Part shown: positions 53,453 through 64,000 of the stretch, one piece after another
Layout: every line of letters begins with the position of its first letter
Numbering within the stretch: position 1 is the first letter of the stretch
Assembly (NCBI GenBank): GCA_933228895.1
Contig: OW121849.1
Span: 36,364,354 to 36,428,353 of the forward strand
DNA: 64,000 bases
Direction of reading: 5' to 3'
Origin: Platycnemis pennipes
Lineage: Eukaryota > Arthropoda > Insecta > Odonata > Platycnemididae
Position numbers and translations under genes: made by a program
Notes under the pieces: generated by a model
What the model was told of the DNA's origin: nothing
What the model saw: only the letters and a program-made list of their open reading frames with translations
Databases searched by the model: none

Positions 53453-53502
53453 CATCGTATTCAACACGAGAATACATTCGTATTCTCGTGTTGAATACGA
53501 TG
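53453..53502. repeat. Perfect 23-bp inverted repeat with 4-base loop
   Basis: catcgtattcaacacgagaa tac, then attc, then gtattctcgtgttgaatacg atg: 23 of 23 positions pair. It starts five bases beyond the hammerhead-like motif at 53408-53447, so the two may form one element end. The perfection implies a recent origin or maintenance. Confidence 0.97.
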
Positions 53503-53659
53503 GATATTGTCAATGTTTCCGAAATAGAAAGCCAGGTAGCGTGTTTTTGTGGCGTATTATAAAATATTCCGGTCGGAAACGGGTATTTTTAATGGTCCTT
53601 GTTTGTATTTTTCCTCCGGCTCGCTTGTCATTCTCCCTATCTAGGCATTCCTTTTAGTC

Positions 53660-55080
53660 TCATCCGCTCATATCCTTGAGTGAGGCGCCGCGCCGTTACA
53701 TGATTTGGTGCATGTACGACATGTTAGCTCCTTATTAAACATCCGTACCTTGCCTTCCTCGGATCCATATTGGTGGGGTTTTTCTGGTGTATCCATTACT
53801 TTTCTTATCTTATCCTCCATGAGGCGTCCCGAGAGACATTTTTTCCATAGTGGATAAATTTAAGTGCGATAAACGCAACTCAAGCCTTACTCCGCCACAC
53901 AGGCGTTGAACAATGTATGATTTCCAAGAACTTTTTTTTTATAAATATCTACATCCTCACCCTCCGTGCTTGCTCCTCTGTTTTCTCCAAGACAGTTGTT
54001 ACTCTGAGCCAAGTAACGGTTGCGTGGAACCGAAACAATGAGGTAAGCTTACGCGTGCAGTAGATCACATCTAGCATCTCCATCTGCATTTTCCCGGCTA
54101 GCAGGTGCAGCAGCTTGCAGTAAATGGTTCTCTATTAAGCGCTGTACGCAGTAAATAAGGCAGCTTTGCGCAAGAATAAATTAAAATTTATCCAATTTCA
54201 AAAACACGAAGAATCTAGGGCACAAAACAGCAGTTGCAAAAGCTACTGTGAGGAAAAGCAAATGGTTTCTGCGCGTATGAAACATTAAAGTGATTAATTA
54301 TTAATTAATACTCTGTAGTTAATTGGTTCATATGCTTTATCCTTATTTTCTGCCTTCACATTGACGCTCCTGGCGTAAATCTGTTTTTTTTAAGACCACT
54401 TGATGTGCCTTCTTTTCTTCTTCAGTTAGGTTTCGTGGATAGTCATACCTTTATTGAACTAGTAATTCAAATACCAAACCTTGATTTGGCTTCCCTGGGA
54501 GGATTTTATATTTTTCCCGTTTGTAATAATTGGCACGCGGAATATTTTTTTCATCGTCAAGATGGCTAGGCCTAGAATCGCAAGTTCTTTTAATTCTGGT
54601 CTGTTTCAATGAAGCTCTTAGGCTGAAATTACGGGTTTGTTACTTTTGTTACCTGAGAATAAAAATCTTCAAAACTGCTCCTGTCACTTAATAGCCTAAG
54701 GAAGGATCCGGCGGACACAATAGGCCCAGAGGTCAGATAAAGCACGTCATATGTCGGTTTCCACGTTTCTAGTGAAGTATTTTAAGTGGTTTGAATTTAA
54801 GTGGTTTAAGTGGTTAAGTATTGAATGCCCTGTCAGCAGTATAAAGCTCTTCAGAGCGGAATGATATGTATGGGAGTGTGAAATGGATCGCCAGAGTCAA
54901 AAGAGTGAGTTTGACCCGAATTTTCAGAATATTTTCGAATATAGTCACCATATTTCTCAGATTCTCAGATTTGATCTCTTCTCTAAACACTTTCATTTAA
55001 TATGTTGATTTTTTTCCATCCAGCTGGTTTATCTACCTGCTTATAAATTACGATGCACTATCATATCAAGCTCTCATCGC
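53660..55080. other. Unassigned sequence with a short tandem phrase
   Basis: Three to four near-copies of tttaagtggtt lie at 54779-54820. No gene or transposon is recognised. Confidence 0.4.
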
Positions 55081-55265
55081 CATCCAAATCTCGGTGGTGA
55101 ACCAAAACATTAATTTTACTAGCATTAAATTGATACCTGAGGTCTGTCAAGTGCTAAGGCTCCAATTTCACCCCAGCACTATCCAAATCTCGATGGTCAA
55201 TCAAAACATTGTTTTGACTGGCATTAAATTTCGATATGCCAGGTGCTAAGGCCCCAATTTCATTT
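55081..55265. repeat. Two-copy tandem duplication, about 95-100 bp
   Basis: Unit 1 (about 55081-55176) and unit 2 (about 55179-55265) share atccaaatctcg(g/a)tggt, aaaacatt, a(g/c)gcattaaatt and gtgctaaggc(t/c)ccaatttca. Differences include a short deletion in unit 2. The duplication directly abuts the GC-rich block at 55250-55770. Confidence 0.85.
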
Positions 55266-55770
55266 CGATGTTTGCCGGAACGGAGTCCATCTAATTGCAG
55301 AGCTATCTAGCCGCTCTCTAATTGCGCTGGTCCTCGATCCGCCCTTCCCAGCCGCATTGCATTGCCCATCGTGCGGCCGCCAGTGGCCATCCGCGGACCG
55401 TGTGTTTTCCCGCGTAATCTGTTTCGCCGGGGAGCGGAGGGGCAATCACTTCCCGCCGTCTCTCCACCGCCCGGCGAACTGTTCCACCGTTCTCCTCCCC
55501 GACCGAGTGCCTCTCGAACCTCCCTTTCCCCCTTCTCCTTCCACTCCGGTTTCGCAGCAGAGGAGTTCCGATCCGCCCTGCCGTCATCCCGAGGAAATCC
55601 AATCCCACATTTCTCACCTCGGAGGTCGTGTTGGTGATGAGCTCACGTATCTCTACGCTCAGTTATGCATGCATGTATGGAGGCGTGCATGCGTGACAAA
55701 TGCCTATTTTAACCGGCGCGCCTCGTGCTATTGGGATTCACGAAAGAGAATGGCTCTACACGGGGAATGG
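55266..55770. other. GC/CpG-rich block with a 178-codon open frame
   Basis: A plus frame runs 55243-55779, but the minus strand (55260-55445, 55318-55617) and another plus frame (55362-55637) are open too, and the predicted proteins are Pro/Ser/Arg-rich without domains. Composition explains the openness. Promoter or UTR island is the likeliest role. Confidence 0.4.
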
Positions 55771-56915
55771 GTTTCCTAGCATTTCCGTCTCCTCTCCGCT
55801 CGCAGTCGTAACAGTCGTAAAAAATCTTCGGAAGATAAGATTCCTCGGTTAGGCAATTCTCTGAGAGTTGAGGAGAAAGCATGACGGTCTGACTGTGGAA
55901 ATTTTGGGAATAAACGAAAGGGACTATTATTTTACGACCATAACGTTTTCATCAAAAGTAATTTATTTTCGTGTCTTAGTTATACGTATTATTAACATAG
56001 AGATTAGATAAACAAGTTACTTAGTTTTGCTGTAGAATTATCCTGAGCCATGAAATCTCTCTCCGTTGACGAATCAAAAACATTTATAAAACCAGAATGC
56101 CGTTTATCATATTTTTGCTGATTTGATGTAATGCAGGACCTGTAATCTTATTCGCTTGAACAAAATACAGATTGTAATGAATCAAGCATTTTTATTTCAT
56201 GGAAACATAGCAGGAAATATTCTGCATGGCAATGCAGAAACAAAACGTAATCAATACGCTAACAAGAGTTAAAAGATTCGTTACATACATTCAATATCTG
56301 TATATAACACAGCGATATTGTTTCTAAAATGAATGTGCTTTGACATGGTGGAATGTCTTAAGAAGTAAGGAATTTTCTTCAACTTCTTAAAGATAAGCAC
56401 CAACCCACTTTTTTCCCGTATTAATATCTTGCCCCTTTAAGAATTTCCCTTAATCTTGAATGAAATTACTCCCACTAGGTCCTTAATTGAAGATTTTTGC
56501 TGAAATACTGAAATCAATATTTTAACATATCGCTAATTCCTATTGAAGTATGTACTCTTGATAACTACATTAAAACTACTTTAGTTGTTGGCATCATTTG
56601 TGTCGCTGTACCCCGTAAATATGAACCTTCTTTTAAAGATTCTAAAATCAAAAGAGAGACCGCCACTCCTTTAAGGTAAATTGAACTGCGGATACGTTAT
56701 TTCGGACCTAATTCCATTACCTTAAAGCCTAGGCAAACGTAAATCCTTACTTCAGAAGTGAGCAAATTTTTTGACACTCGTAAGCGATACATTTGGATCC
56801 AGCACGACACTTTTATTTCCTTTGCCAGCAAACATTGACTGATTTTCTTTAAACAAGAACAAATTCTGCGCAGGTGACGGCAGAAACTCCTGTGATTTCA
56901 ACGGAGGACAGGTTA
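55771..56915. other. Unassigned AT-rich sequence
   Basis: Nothing identifiable; no open frame above 60 codons was found in most of it. Confidence 0.4.
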
Positions 56916-56919
56916 ATTC

Positions 56920-57863
56920 CGTCCCCAGAGTGCTCTGTATAATCCACGTTGATGCAAACTCGGCGGAATTTTATCTCCGTCCAACATTTGCGCGCGCAAA
57001 CACCATTCGGGTCCGCCATTTCTTCATCTTCATGCCCTTCCCGGAAGGTGGTGGGAGAGTGGGGGAAGGGATTCCTTTTTCCCCACCCCCAACGACTCTC
57101 AAAACCCACCCCTCCGCCTGCCAATCTAGCGCCGGTGCATCCCGACCCACAACCCATCCCCTTTTGAGCCTATTCCCTCCTTTTTCCATCCCTCCAAACC
57201 TCCCCCCAGGTGCAAAACTCGGCCTGCAATCCCTCCCTTTCCGTTCCACTCGACCCAACGACCCCGCTGCATCCACCCTTTCACATAAAAAAGCTCATCC
57301 TTTCCTCATCCCCTCGCCACCGCTCTTCAAAAGCCGCGCACTCTCGTTGCTCTTTTTTTTCTCCCTCCCACCCACCCTCATTCTACCCCATACTCCTTTC
57401 TCGAGAGCCCCTTTGCTCGACTTGCCCCCTCCTCCTTTCCTTCTGAACTCGGAATGCGCGACCCATGTGTCGATAAGTCGGGCGGATTGCCGTTTTTTTT
57501 CTTCCGCCGCCTCCTCTTCTTCCTCTAGTCGAGTGACTTAAAATGTCACCGCCGCCGCCGTCGCCGAAGGCCCTCATTACGTCCCTCTCAGTTTCTGGCT
57601 CCGCTCTCCCGCGGCTGCAAAAGTCGCGATATCGGCGGGGGAAAAAAGTGAACACGAGCGCAAACGTTTACCGAAAATTGCCGCTTCGAACTTGCAGCTG
57701 ACGGGCGGCGAGTGACATTAGTGATTCCCTCTTAGAGCGGAGCAGTTGTCTTTATTTCTCCTCTTTTTGGATACGAAGTGAGGTCTTGAAGTGCCTGAAT
57801 CTGTGGCCGTAACTTGAGGTGTTTGATTGTTCTGCAACGTCGGAAGTGAGTTATTTGGTTAAG
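56920..57863 (+). promoter_or_regulatory. Candidate CpG-rich promoter and 5' exon
   Basis: A C-rich tract (57050-57450) gives way to CpG-rich sequence (57540-57720), then AT-rich sequence with a possible donor ttaag|gtaaat at 57863/57864. Both strands are open over much of 56849-57655, showing that the 203-codon plus frame at 56930-57541 is compositional. Its position 3 kb upstream of the stronger candidate first exon suggests an alternative promoter. Confidence 0.4.
57543..57701 (+). CDS. Small open frame of 52 codons, possibly an upstream ORF
   Basis: It starts at taaaatgtc, a good insect start context, and reads MSPPPPSPKALITSLSVSGS, ALPRLQKSRYRRGKKVNTSA, NVYRKLPLRTCS, stop at 57699-57701. 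It has a proline run, then a basic stretch with no domain. It lies inside the CpG-rich block, before the possible splice donor at 57863. It could be a small protein, a uORF or chance. Confidence 0.2.
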   Translation: MSPPPPSPKALITSLSVSGSALPRLQKSRYRRGKKVNTSANVYRKLPLRTCS

Positions 57864-60765
57864 GTAAATAGGTCATTGATAGTATAAACTTCCGTCTTAT
57901 GTGTAGTAATAAAAATTACCAAGAACAAAAGTTCCAATCGTTAAATTTTAGTTATACGTATACCAGAGGTAAGATTTGTTTCGCAATCCTGGATATTGCT
58001 GGGCTATCGCGGCCTACCTTGCAGGTGTTTTGTCCTCAGGGGTTATTGTTAATCTCTATATGATGATTTATTTCTTCACTTTTCTCGAAAACATTTTTAA
58101 ACTCCAGTCGTAAAAATAACTCTTAAGGATGCTCACACCCGCAAATAATAGAATCACTGCGCTGAATTCCAGAATATTTTCCTTACAAAAGGATACCGAA
58201 AATAACAAAAAATCAATTTTCAACCAATATAACCGGATTGAGTCCCGCTCTACCGACGTCCCTTAACGCTCCTGAGGCAAATTTTCACGTGCCCAACTTG
58301 TCTCAGGTCACGTTGCGCCATTACAGCTGCCGACCCGTTCGGCGGCGTCGACCCTGGACTTTTTTCTATTTGCCTTCTTCAGATCGAGGCCTACCTACTT
58401 CGCTCTCTCCCAATTTGGATACTCTCTTTGCTTCCGAGAAATGCCAGCTCATACCTTTCCGTAGTTTATGCTTATCCAGATCCTATTGGGTTGTTGCCAT
58501 AGTAATATAAGGAGACCAACAGCTGAGTTAGGTAATTAACGCCATTAATGCCAGAAGATACTCAGCAATACCAGAGGGTTACTCTACCATTGTGAGTAAC
58601 TGAAAATATATAGAACTAAACTATAGAGCTTGGCATCTAGTGTACTTTCAACGAGAGTCATCGAAAAGTTCTTAGTTAGACGTCTTAATCGCAGGACGAA
58701 TGAAGGACTAAAAGTAACCTTCGCACGACACACAGGTAGGCGCCCGGATTCGAATAAAAACCCTCCATCCCCATCAGAATGCAAACCCTCGAATAAGCTC
58801 TCCATTTTCCTGCTTCCATTTTATCCTCATCTAAATGTAGAACGGGAGGAGATGAGTCCATTAGCAGCGCTACCATTAATTTCTTTGCTTCCCCACACGC
58901 GAATTTTTGTGACTCGTTTCGCTTTTCTGCAGCTAGGTTGTTTTCAGCCTAATTTCCTTTATATTAAAACGCGCTTAAGTTTCAGAGCTAATTACATTGT
59001 AAAAGCCACATTTCATGTATCCCTTTTCGATGAATTAATCTCGTAGTTTTATTTTAAATTAATTGTATGGGCAATTAAACTCCTAGTCTGCAGAATAGGA
59101 CAGATGTTTATGAATAGTAAAAGTGTGATATTACAAAGATTTCTAAATGTTTTTCTGCAATTATTCTCCGTATGAGTGCAATTTATGAGGGCAATTTTCA
59201 ATTGTAGCCCTAACACATTTCTCCGAGTAATATGAAATTCTATGGCGCCTTCTTAATTGTATGTACTTGCAAAATATAATGTAACTGACTAGAGTATGGA
59301 GGGAGAGAATTATCTGGTATAGGGAGAGCATTTCCTGAAATATCGTTTCAAGAGTTCATACCTGAATCATTATCATTAGTGAAACCAAATATTTTCTTGA
59401 ACAATTTGCGTGTGTATTTTTTCATTTCGTGATCTATTATCAACTCCCCTGGGCCCTTCGACATTTTGCGATGACGTGACTTGAGCTGCCGGCTGAACCC
59501 AGTGCTCGCATAAATAAAGGCGGTATTTCTCCCAGCGTTTCCTTTTCCATGTCCTCCTTTTAATTCCTTCTTTCTCTCCACTCTTTTGATCACTTTCATA
59601 TTCCTTAACAATCGTCTCGTTTGTGCATAAACTCATTCAGTTTTTTATCGGAACTCCATGATCTTCAGCGTCTCTCTGCCTTCAGATGTTTCTCAGTTTA
59701 ATAATATATACCCTTTCCACCTTGTTTTGAGATTCACATACCAATTTAGTGGCCATTAATCCATCTTCTCTTTTGCACGGATTCAAAAGTCAACTGAGAT
59801 TCATTGATTTCTTTATTTTCAGATCAATTCTAAGAATGGTATCTCTAGGTTGTTTTGACTGGCTGGCAACACGTTAAATATTCCGTCACCTTGAGATGTC
59901 ACCTTTGCGATCTGAGTTGACCCTGAGTTATTCAGGGACTCGAAATTCAGTCTTCTCATGCATTATGAAGTGTCTCTTTTGCAAGGAAACATCAAAGTTG
60001 CCTTACGGCCACTTTTATGGTGAAGCCTCTCTTGTGTTAGCCGATACCTAAATACCTCCACAGATATGCGAGTTCAAAAACTACAAATTTCCTAAGTTGA
60101 CCTAAAGCTGGTGATATATTAATGTAACCACTACTTCAGTCCAATTTTAAATTACATATATGACTCTTTGCCCTTAAATTGCTATTAGCCTTTCGGGAAG
60201 CTGTTATTACCATATAGTGGGATCAAGAGAGCTTATTTTGGATGATTTTACTCGTAAGAGGAAATTTTCTTCCCTTTCCGGAGCACCTCTCCGAAATCAT
60301 TGTGTTTTACCCTAAAAATGACTGAACGAGATGCCATTAAACCTCTTCAAAAGGGACACCGAAAAATTGGCTTAGCCCTGAGGCTCTTGTCAGAGTAGAG
60401 ACATTGCTAGAAGTGATTCTCTTTTGCCCACCTCATTTAACCTTTCGTATCCTAAGTGCAGACTGATAGTATATACATGCTATCCGTCTCACAGAAACGT
60501 TATGGCATTTGCATTTTGCCAGAAAATCCCTGTCCCGTAGTCTTTCCGCCCAATCAAGAGCAAAATTGTGAGTGAACAAAGGGTAGTTCCTTCGGGGAAA
60601 GCGATGATAAGAAACAATTGGACCCCATGAAAACTGAGCCTGTTTTCTCAAGGGCCGATGAGACTTCGGACGGACTAATGCAGTGGGGCAGTGAAAGCTT
60701 AGGGCTCCAGTGCGTGTCTTGTCCGCTATTCCGTACCGTTAATGTCACTGTGAGGGAGTGACGCA
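57864..60765. other. Unassigned sequence, possibly intronic or upstream
   Basis: Frames at 58238-58510 and 58630-59046 (plus) carry no recognised domain. No transposon fragments were found. Confidence 0.4.
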
Positions 60766-62183
60766 AGTGTATATTGCTTCCGCGCCCACTTTATCCAAAC
60801 GCTCCGCTTCTCGGGCGCCGTATTTTTTCTTCTTTCTCCAATCCCGTCTAATGCGCTCCTATCCCTCCTCTACTCCCCACCATATCCCCTTCAACTTTCC
60901 CTCCCTGCGTGGTAATAATCCCCAATGGTATCCTCACCCCCCCTCCCCCTATCATCCACCCTCCTTCCCTCTCCCTCTTCCCAAACTCCTTTGCGTGCGG
61001 CTCCGAAGGCGGGAGATGGGACACAGGAGGAGGAGAAGTGGGGAGGCAGGGGGTAGGAAGGTGGGTGGGGCGCAGTGGGAGGGGGCGCGGAAGAAGAGAC
61101 CATGGAGGTTGGAGGGAGAGGGTGGGGTTCGGGCGGCGGCCGGGTTGGTGTGGCGAATTGGTCTGCAGGAGAAGAAACGCTGGGAGTTTAAGAGGGGGGC
61201 GGCGGCTATAAGAGAGGGGGTGGGCGGGACCGCCGGGGGCGGAGGGGAGAGGGCGGAGGAGGAGCGGGTCACCCCGACACCACACACGGACTGCACTCTT
61301 TCCCGCACCCATTCAAACTCCCGACAGCGCCCGGCGGCAGTTGTTTGCCGAGTTGACTTTGGGTTTGTCGAGCTAGCGAGCGAGGAACAGGGGCGGGGTC
61401 CGCCCCGGACTCTCGTCCTCTCATCCCCCTCCGGCGCTCCCATTCTTCATCCCTCCTCGCTCTCGACAACCTCCTCTTTTTCCAATAACCACCCCATCCT
61501 CACGCCGCCACTCACCCCCGTACTCAGATCGACTCACCCTTCCTCATTCTTCACACGCTCTTCTCCACGCCCTTCCCTACTCTGTCTCAGCAGCCATCCC
61601 TGACCCTGTCTACCACCTCTTTCTCCCCCCTCACAACCTCCGACCAGAGCATCTCTTCAACGCCTCTTCCTCCTCACTCTCTTGCCGTCTCCTAGTTCTC
61701 GTCAAATATCATATTTTTTCCCTCGCTTCTTTCGCCTGACCTCCCTCCACCCAACTCTCTCTCGCCGCACCTCCTCCGCACCCCCACCCCCTACCTACAA
61801 ACTCTGCCTCCATCACCACGTCCACCACTCCCCTTTGACTCTCGCAGCCGTCCGCACCGCACCATACCATCGCGCGGTGTGACGAGGACTTCGCCGTCGC
61901 ACTTCCACATACCTGTACATATATATTCATGTGTATGTGTGTATTACCAAAGTCGCGGGGCAGTCCATCAGTGGGATCGACCTCGGAAAGCTGGAGTGTC
62001 TCTCATTTCTCCCGCGAGCGGACCCGGGGGTTCGCGCGCGTGATTAAAATCTCCACGTCGAAGCAGTGATCTAGGTTATCTCACGCCATTGTGGACGCAA
62101 CAATCTGCCCCCTTCACACCCACCAAGGGCAGCACCAGCGCAGAGGGGATTTTCCTCTTTCTCTCACCGTTCCGGTTTTTTCT

Positions 62184-62209
62184 TCTCTCTCTCTCTCTCT
62201 CTCTCTCTC
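62184..62209. repeat. (CT)n repeat in the candidate 5' UTR
   Basis: Thirteen CT units, followed by further CT-rich segments at 62305-62325. On the minus strand these are GAGA-type motifs, frequent near arthropod promoters. Confidence 0.95.
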
Positions 62210-62441
62210 GCACTCTCTCGCGAAGTCCGCGACGGTTCGGATTCGTTACGCCCTCCTCCTCCCCGGAGCACTGCGCGTTCGTCGGTGTGCTGCTCTGGCC
62301 CGCTCTCTCTCTCTATCTCTCTCACTGGCTGTTGGCGGCCCCTTCATTCGGCTTCGGGGGACCGGAGCGATTCAACGCCCACCCGCCTCCCTCCTCCTCA
62401 TCCCTCACGGGTGACCCCGTGCAGTGTCCTCCTCTCCGCTC

Positions 62442-62470
62442 GTGTGTGTGTATGTGTGTGTTTGCGTGTG
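62442..62470. repeat. Interrupted (GT)n repeat
   Basis: gtgtgtgtgtatgtgtgtgt ttgcgtgtg, within the candidate first exon. The 60-codon frame through it is a by-product. Confidence 0.9.
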
Positions 62471-62602
62471 CCCGTGCGTTTTATGCGACGATAGACTCGG
62501 CGGGAGAAAGGGAGGCTGGATTTGGTGCCCCGCAGGGTCTGGAAATGTGGAAGAGCTAGAGAGAGTTGGTGGGTGCCCCGCTCCGCCCGGGACGGGAAGG
62601 AG

Positions 62603-62612
62603 GTGAGTAAGT
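62603..62612 (+). other. 5' splice site (start of candidate intron 1)
   Basis: gtgagtaagt preceded by ggaag gag matches the U2 donor consensus at nearly every position. No acceptor-plus-exon pair is recognised between here and the window end, so the intron would be longer than 1.4 kb. Confidence 0.55.
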
Positions 62613-64000
62613 TGCGAGTTTTTCGACTAATAGTTCGGAGGCACAATCGGTTTTATTTTGGCATCCCCCCACCCTCGTCCCCCTCCTTGAGTTTTTTTTT
62701 ATTTTTTCTCTCCGATCAAGTTGCCCGCAAACTGATCGCCGTGTTTATCGCCTCGTACATCTTTCCCCAATCCATAAATTCTCTCTCTCTGCCCACGTCA
62801 ACCATTTCTGTCACTTTTTTTAGTGTGTTGTGTATCTCTATAAGGACTGAGGGAAAAGTTTGTGTTCATTATTCTCCAATATTTTTAATCCCAGTGATCA
62901 ATACATTTTGCAGTGAGTTAGATAATTTTTTTTTGCTTTCGTCGCTGAAGAGAGAGTTGAACTCTGCCCCTCCTTCGTGTTTATCATTCGGTACTCTCCA
63001 AATTTTATTCCTACGGGAGGAGAAGGCCATTGGCGATCGATTTTTCGATTTTTAAGTTTTCTTTTCGGCTAAAGCGATCACACTAAAATATCAAGACCTG
63101 CCTTTTCTCATCGCCAATTTTGACCCTTGTCTCCTGGCCTTCCTATATATTCACGCGAGGATTTTTCCTTCCACCATCCTAGAATTTGCTATTCGAGATA
63201 GTTTTATGAAAATGGAAACTTTTACTCCTAAATGGGTGACGTGAATATCAAACTAACTATTTCCAATATATTGAAGATATTTGATAATCATTCATTTTCC
63301 AAATAATTAGTATCATATCAATGATTTCAAGCCTGAATTCACTTGAATAAGCTTCATAACGTTGGAAAGAAGTAAGAATTAGTTTGGAAGGGAAAAGAAG
63401 TAGGTTGGAGAAGAATCAGTCGTAGATATTAGCCTGCTCCACCAAGAGACGCAAAGTGGTCCAATTTCTTTGTTTTTCCTGGAATTTCATCCCGATCCCT
63501 GGGGGACCGTTAGTACTAATATTCGTAAGTTTTTGAGCCAAAATACATTTTCCTAGGATTTTTCTGATCAAATGTTTCATATTATTTGTCTCTAGATTTT
63601 TTTTTGTCGGAGTATACGATATGGTACGCAAAACATCAGATGAAGTCAGTTTTTCAGATTAACTTCCCACTTTATCACAGGAAATATATATTTGAATTTA
63701 TGAACGTAAATATCCAAAATATTTGAACCTGCATTCATAATCATTTTTTAATTGTAAAATTTAGATTATTACGATAAAACAAGAACCTTGAATTGATATT
63801 TGGCGGTAGTTAACTGATTAGTAGCAATTTTTCATGCCTTCTATAGCAAGTGGTTTTTTTTTTTTTAATCAACTCCCAGTCAGCTGCACATGCAAAATAT
63901 CACATGAAATAAGCTTTTCTGTTTTCGATTCGTACAGTAGTAAACCTGTATAACCGTAAACTGGAATATAATGTGTTTTAATTCTAGACGCAGATAGTTT
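62613..64000. other. Unassigned sequence, probably intron
   Basis: Base composition returns to AT-rich from about 62800. The 177-codon plus frame at 62522-63055 spans the splice donor and becomes Ser/Phe/Leu-rich without motifs, so I do not call it a gene. No other feature is supported. Confidence 0.4.

Larger units (their letters stand above)
60770..62602 (+). promoter_or_regulatory. Strong CpG/GC-rich island: candidate promoter and 5'-UTR first exon of a plus-strand gene
   Basis: This is the longest GC-rich block in the window. It has a C-rich strand (60840-60990), a G-rich segment (61010-61280), and C/T-rich sequence to 61880. A possible TATA-like catatatatattc lies at 61916, then CT and GT repeats follow. 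It ends at gggaaggag|gtgagtaagt (62602/62603), an excellent splice donor. No long frame with a plausible start crosses the donor, so I read this as untranslated exon 1; the start codon is expected in a later exon beyond the window. Confidence 0.5.

Noticed and set aside
55243..55779. 178-codon plus-strand open frame
   Set aside because: Three other frames are simultaneously open in the same GC-rich block; no domain or signal peptide.
56930..57541. 203-codon plus-strand open frame
   Set aside because: Pro/Ser/Leu-rich translation of a C-rich tract; the minus strand is open over the same bases. Composition, not selection, explains it.
60758..61603. 281-codon plus-strand open frame, the longest in the window
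   Set aside because: Lies wholly in the CpG/C-rich and G-rich island; antisense frames (60952-61443, 60848-61312) are open as well, and the predicted protein is low-complexity Pro/Ser then Gly/Arg with no domain.

Overview
This is an AT-rich, gene-poor stretch of eukaryotic nuclear DNA, most likely from an arthropod and probably an insect. The evidence is the mixture of decayed transposons: CR1/L2-type, RTE-like and I/R1-type LINEs with an RNase H domain, Penelope-like elements (PLEs) with a GIY-YIG endonuclease, a Helitron helicase remnant, two tRNA-derived SINE families and hAT-like debris. I see no intact protein-coding gene, no true tRNA or rRNA, no CRISPR array and no bacterial operon. 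The longest open frames are either transposon fragments or by-products of C-rich and purine-rich composition.

Layout. From 1 to 43 kb the window is a transposon graveyard. One LINE family (called LINE-A here) recurs at least eight times, always by its 3' end: an imperfect stem-loop followed by GATGTA-type repeats. Its two longest copies (1-612 and 11540-12914) still show reverse-transcriptase tail coding. A near-complete but broken CR1-like LINE lies on the minus strand at 13.74-17.45 kb, with ORF1, endonuclease, RT and C-terminal tail. PLE remnants lie at 2.2-3.3 and 30.7-31.9 kb on the minus strand. RTE-like fragments, all minus strand, lie at 3.9-4.3, 20.8, 32.2-32.9 and 35.0-35.2 kb. A Helitron helicase end lies at 24.95-25.54 kb. 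An I/R1-type LINE lies at 26.6-28.8 kb and carries a cleanly dated 52-bp LINE-A insertion. SINE-A copies lie at 4.62-4.89 and 8.58-8.83 kb; SINE-B copies lie at 39.33-39.66 and 42.43-42.96 kb.

Host-gene signals within the repeat-rich part are weak and few: a GC-rich possible terminal exon at 34321-34640, and a possible first coding exon ending at a strong splice donor at 30306/30307. From about 43 kb onward recognisable transposons nearly vanish, leaving short PLE-like tails, microsatellites and hairpins. GC- and CpG-rich blocks appear at 52.9-53.3, 55.25-55.8, 56.9-57.9 and 60.8-62.6 kb. The last ends in a strong splice donor at 62602/62603 and looks like the promoter and 5'-untranslated first exon of a plus-strand gene whose body lies beyond the window.

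The most informative observations are the 52-bp LINE-A tail insertion with a perfect 6-bp target-site duplication inside another LINE; hammerhead-ribozyme-like cores at PLE ends; a UUCG-tetraloop hairpin at the SINE-A 3' end; and a set of strong inverted repeats of unknown origin (48.83, 49.5 and 53.45 kb).
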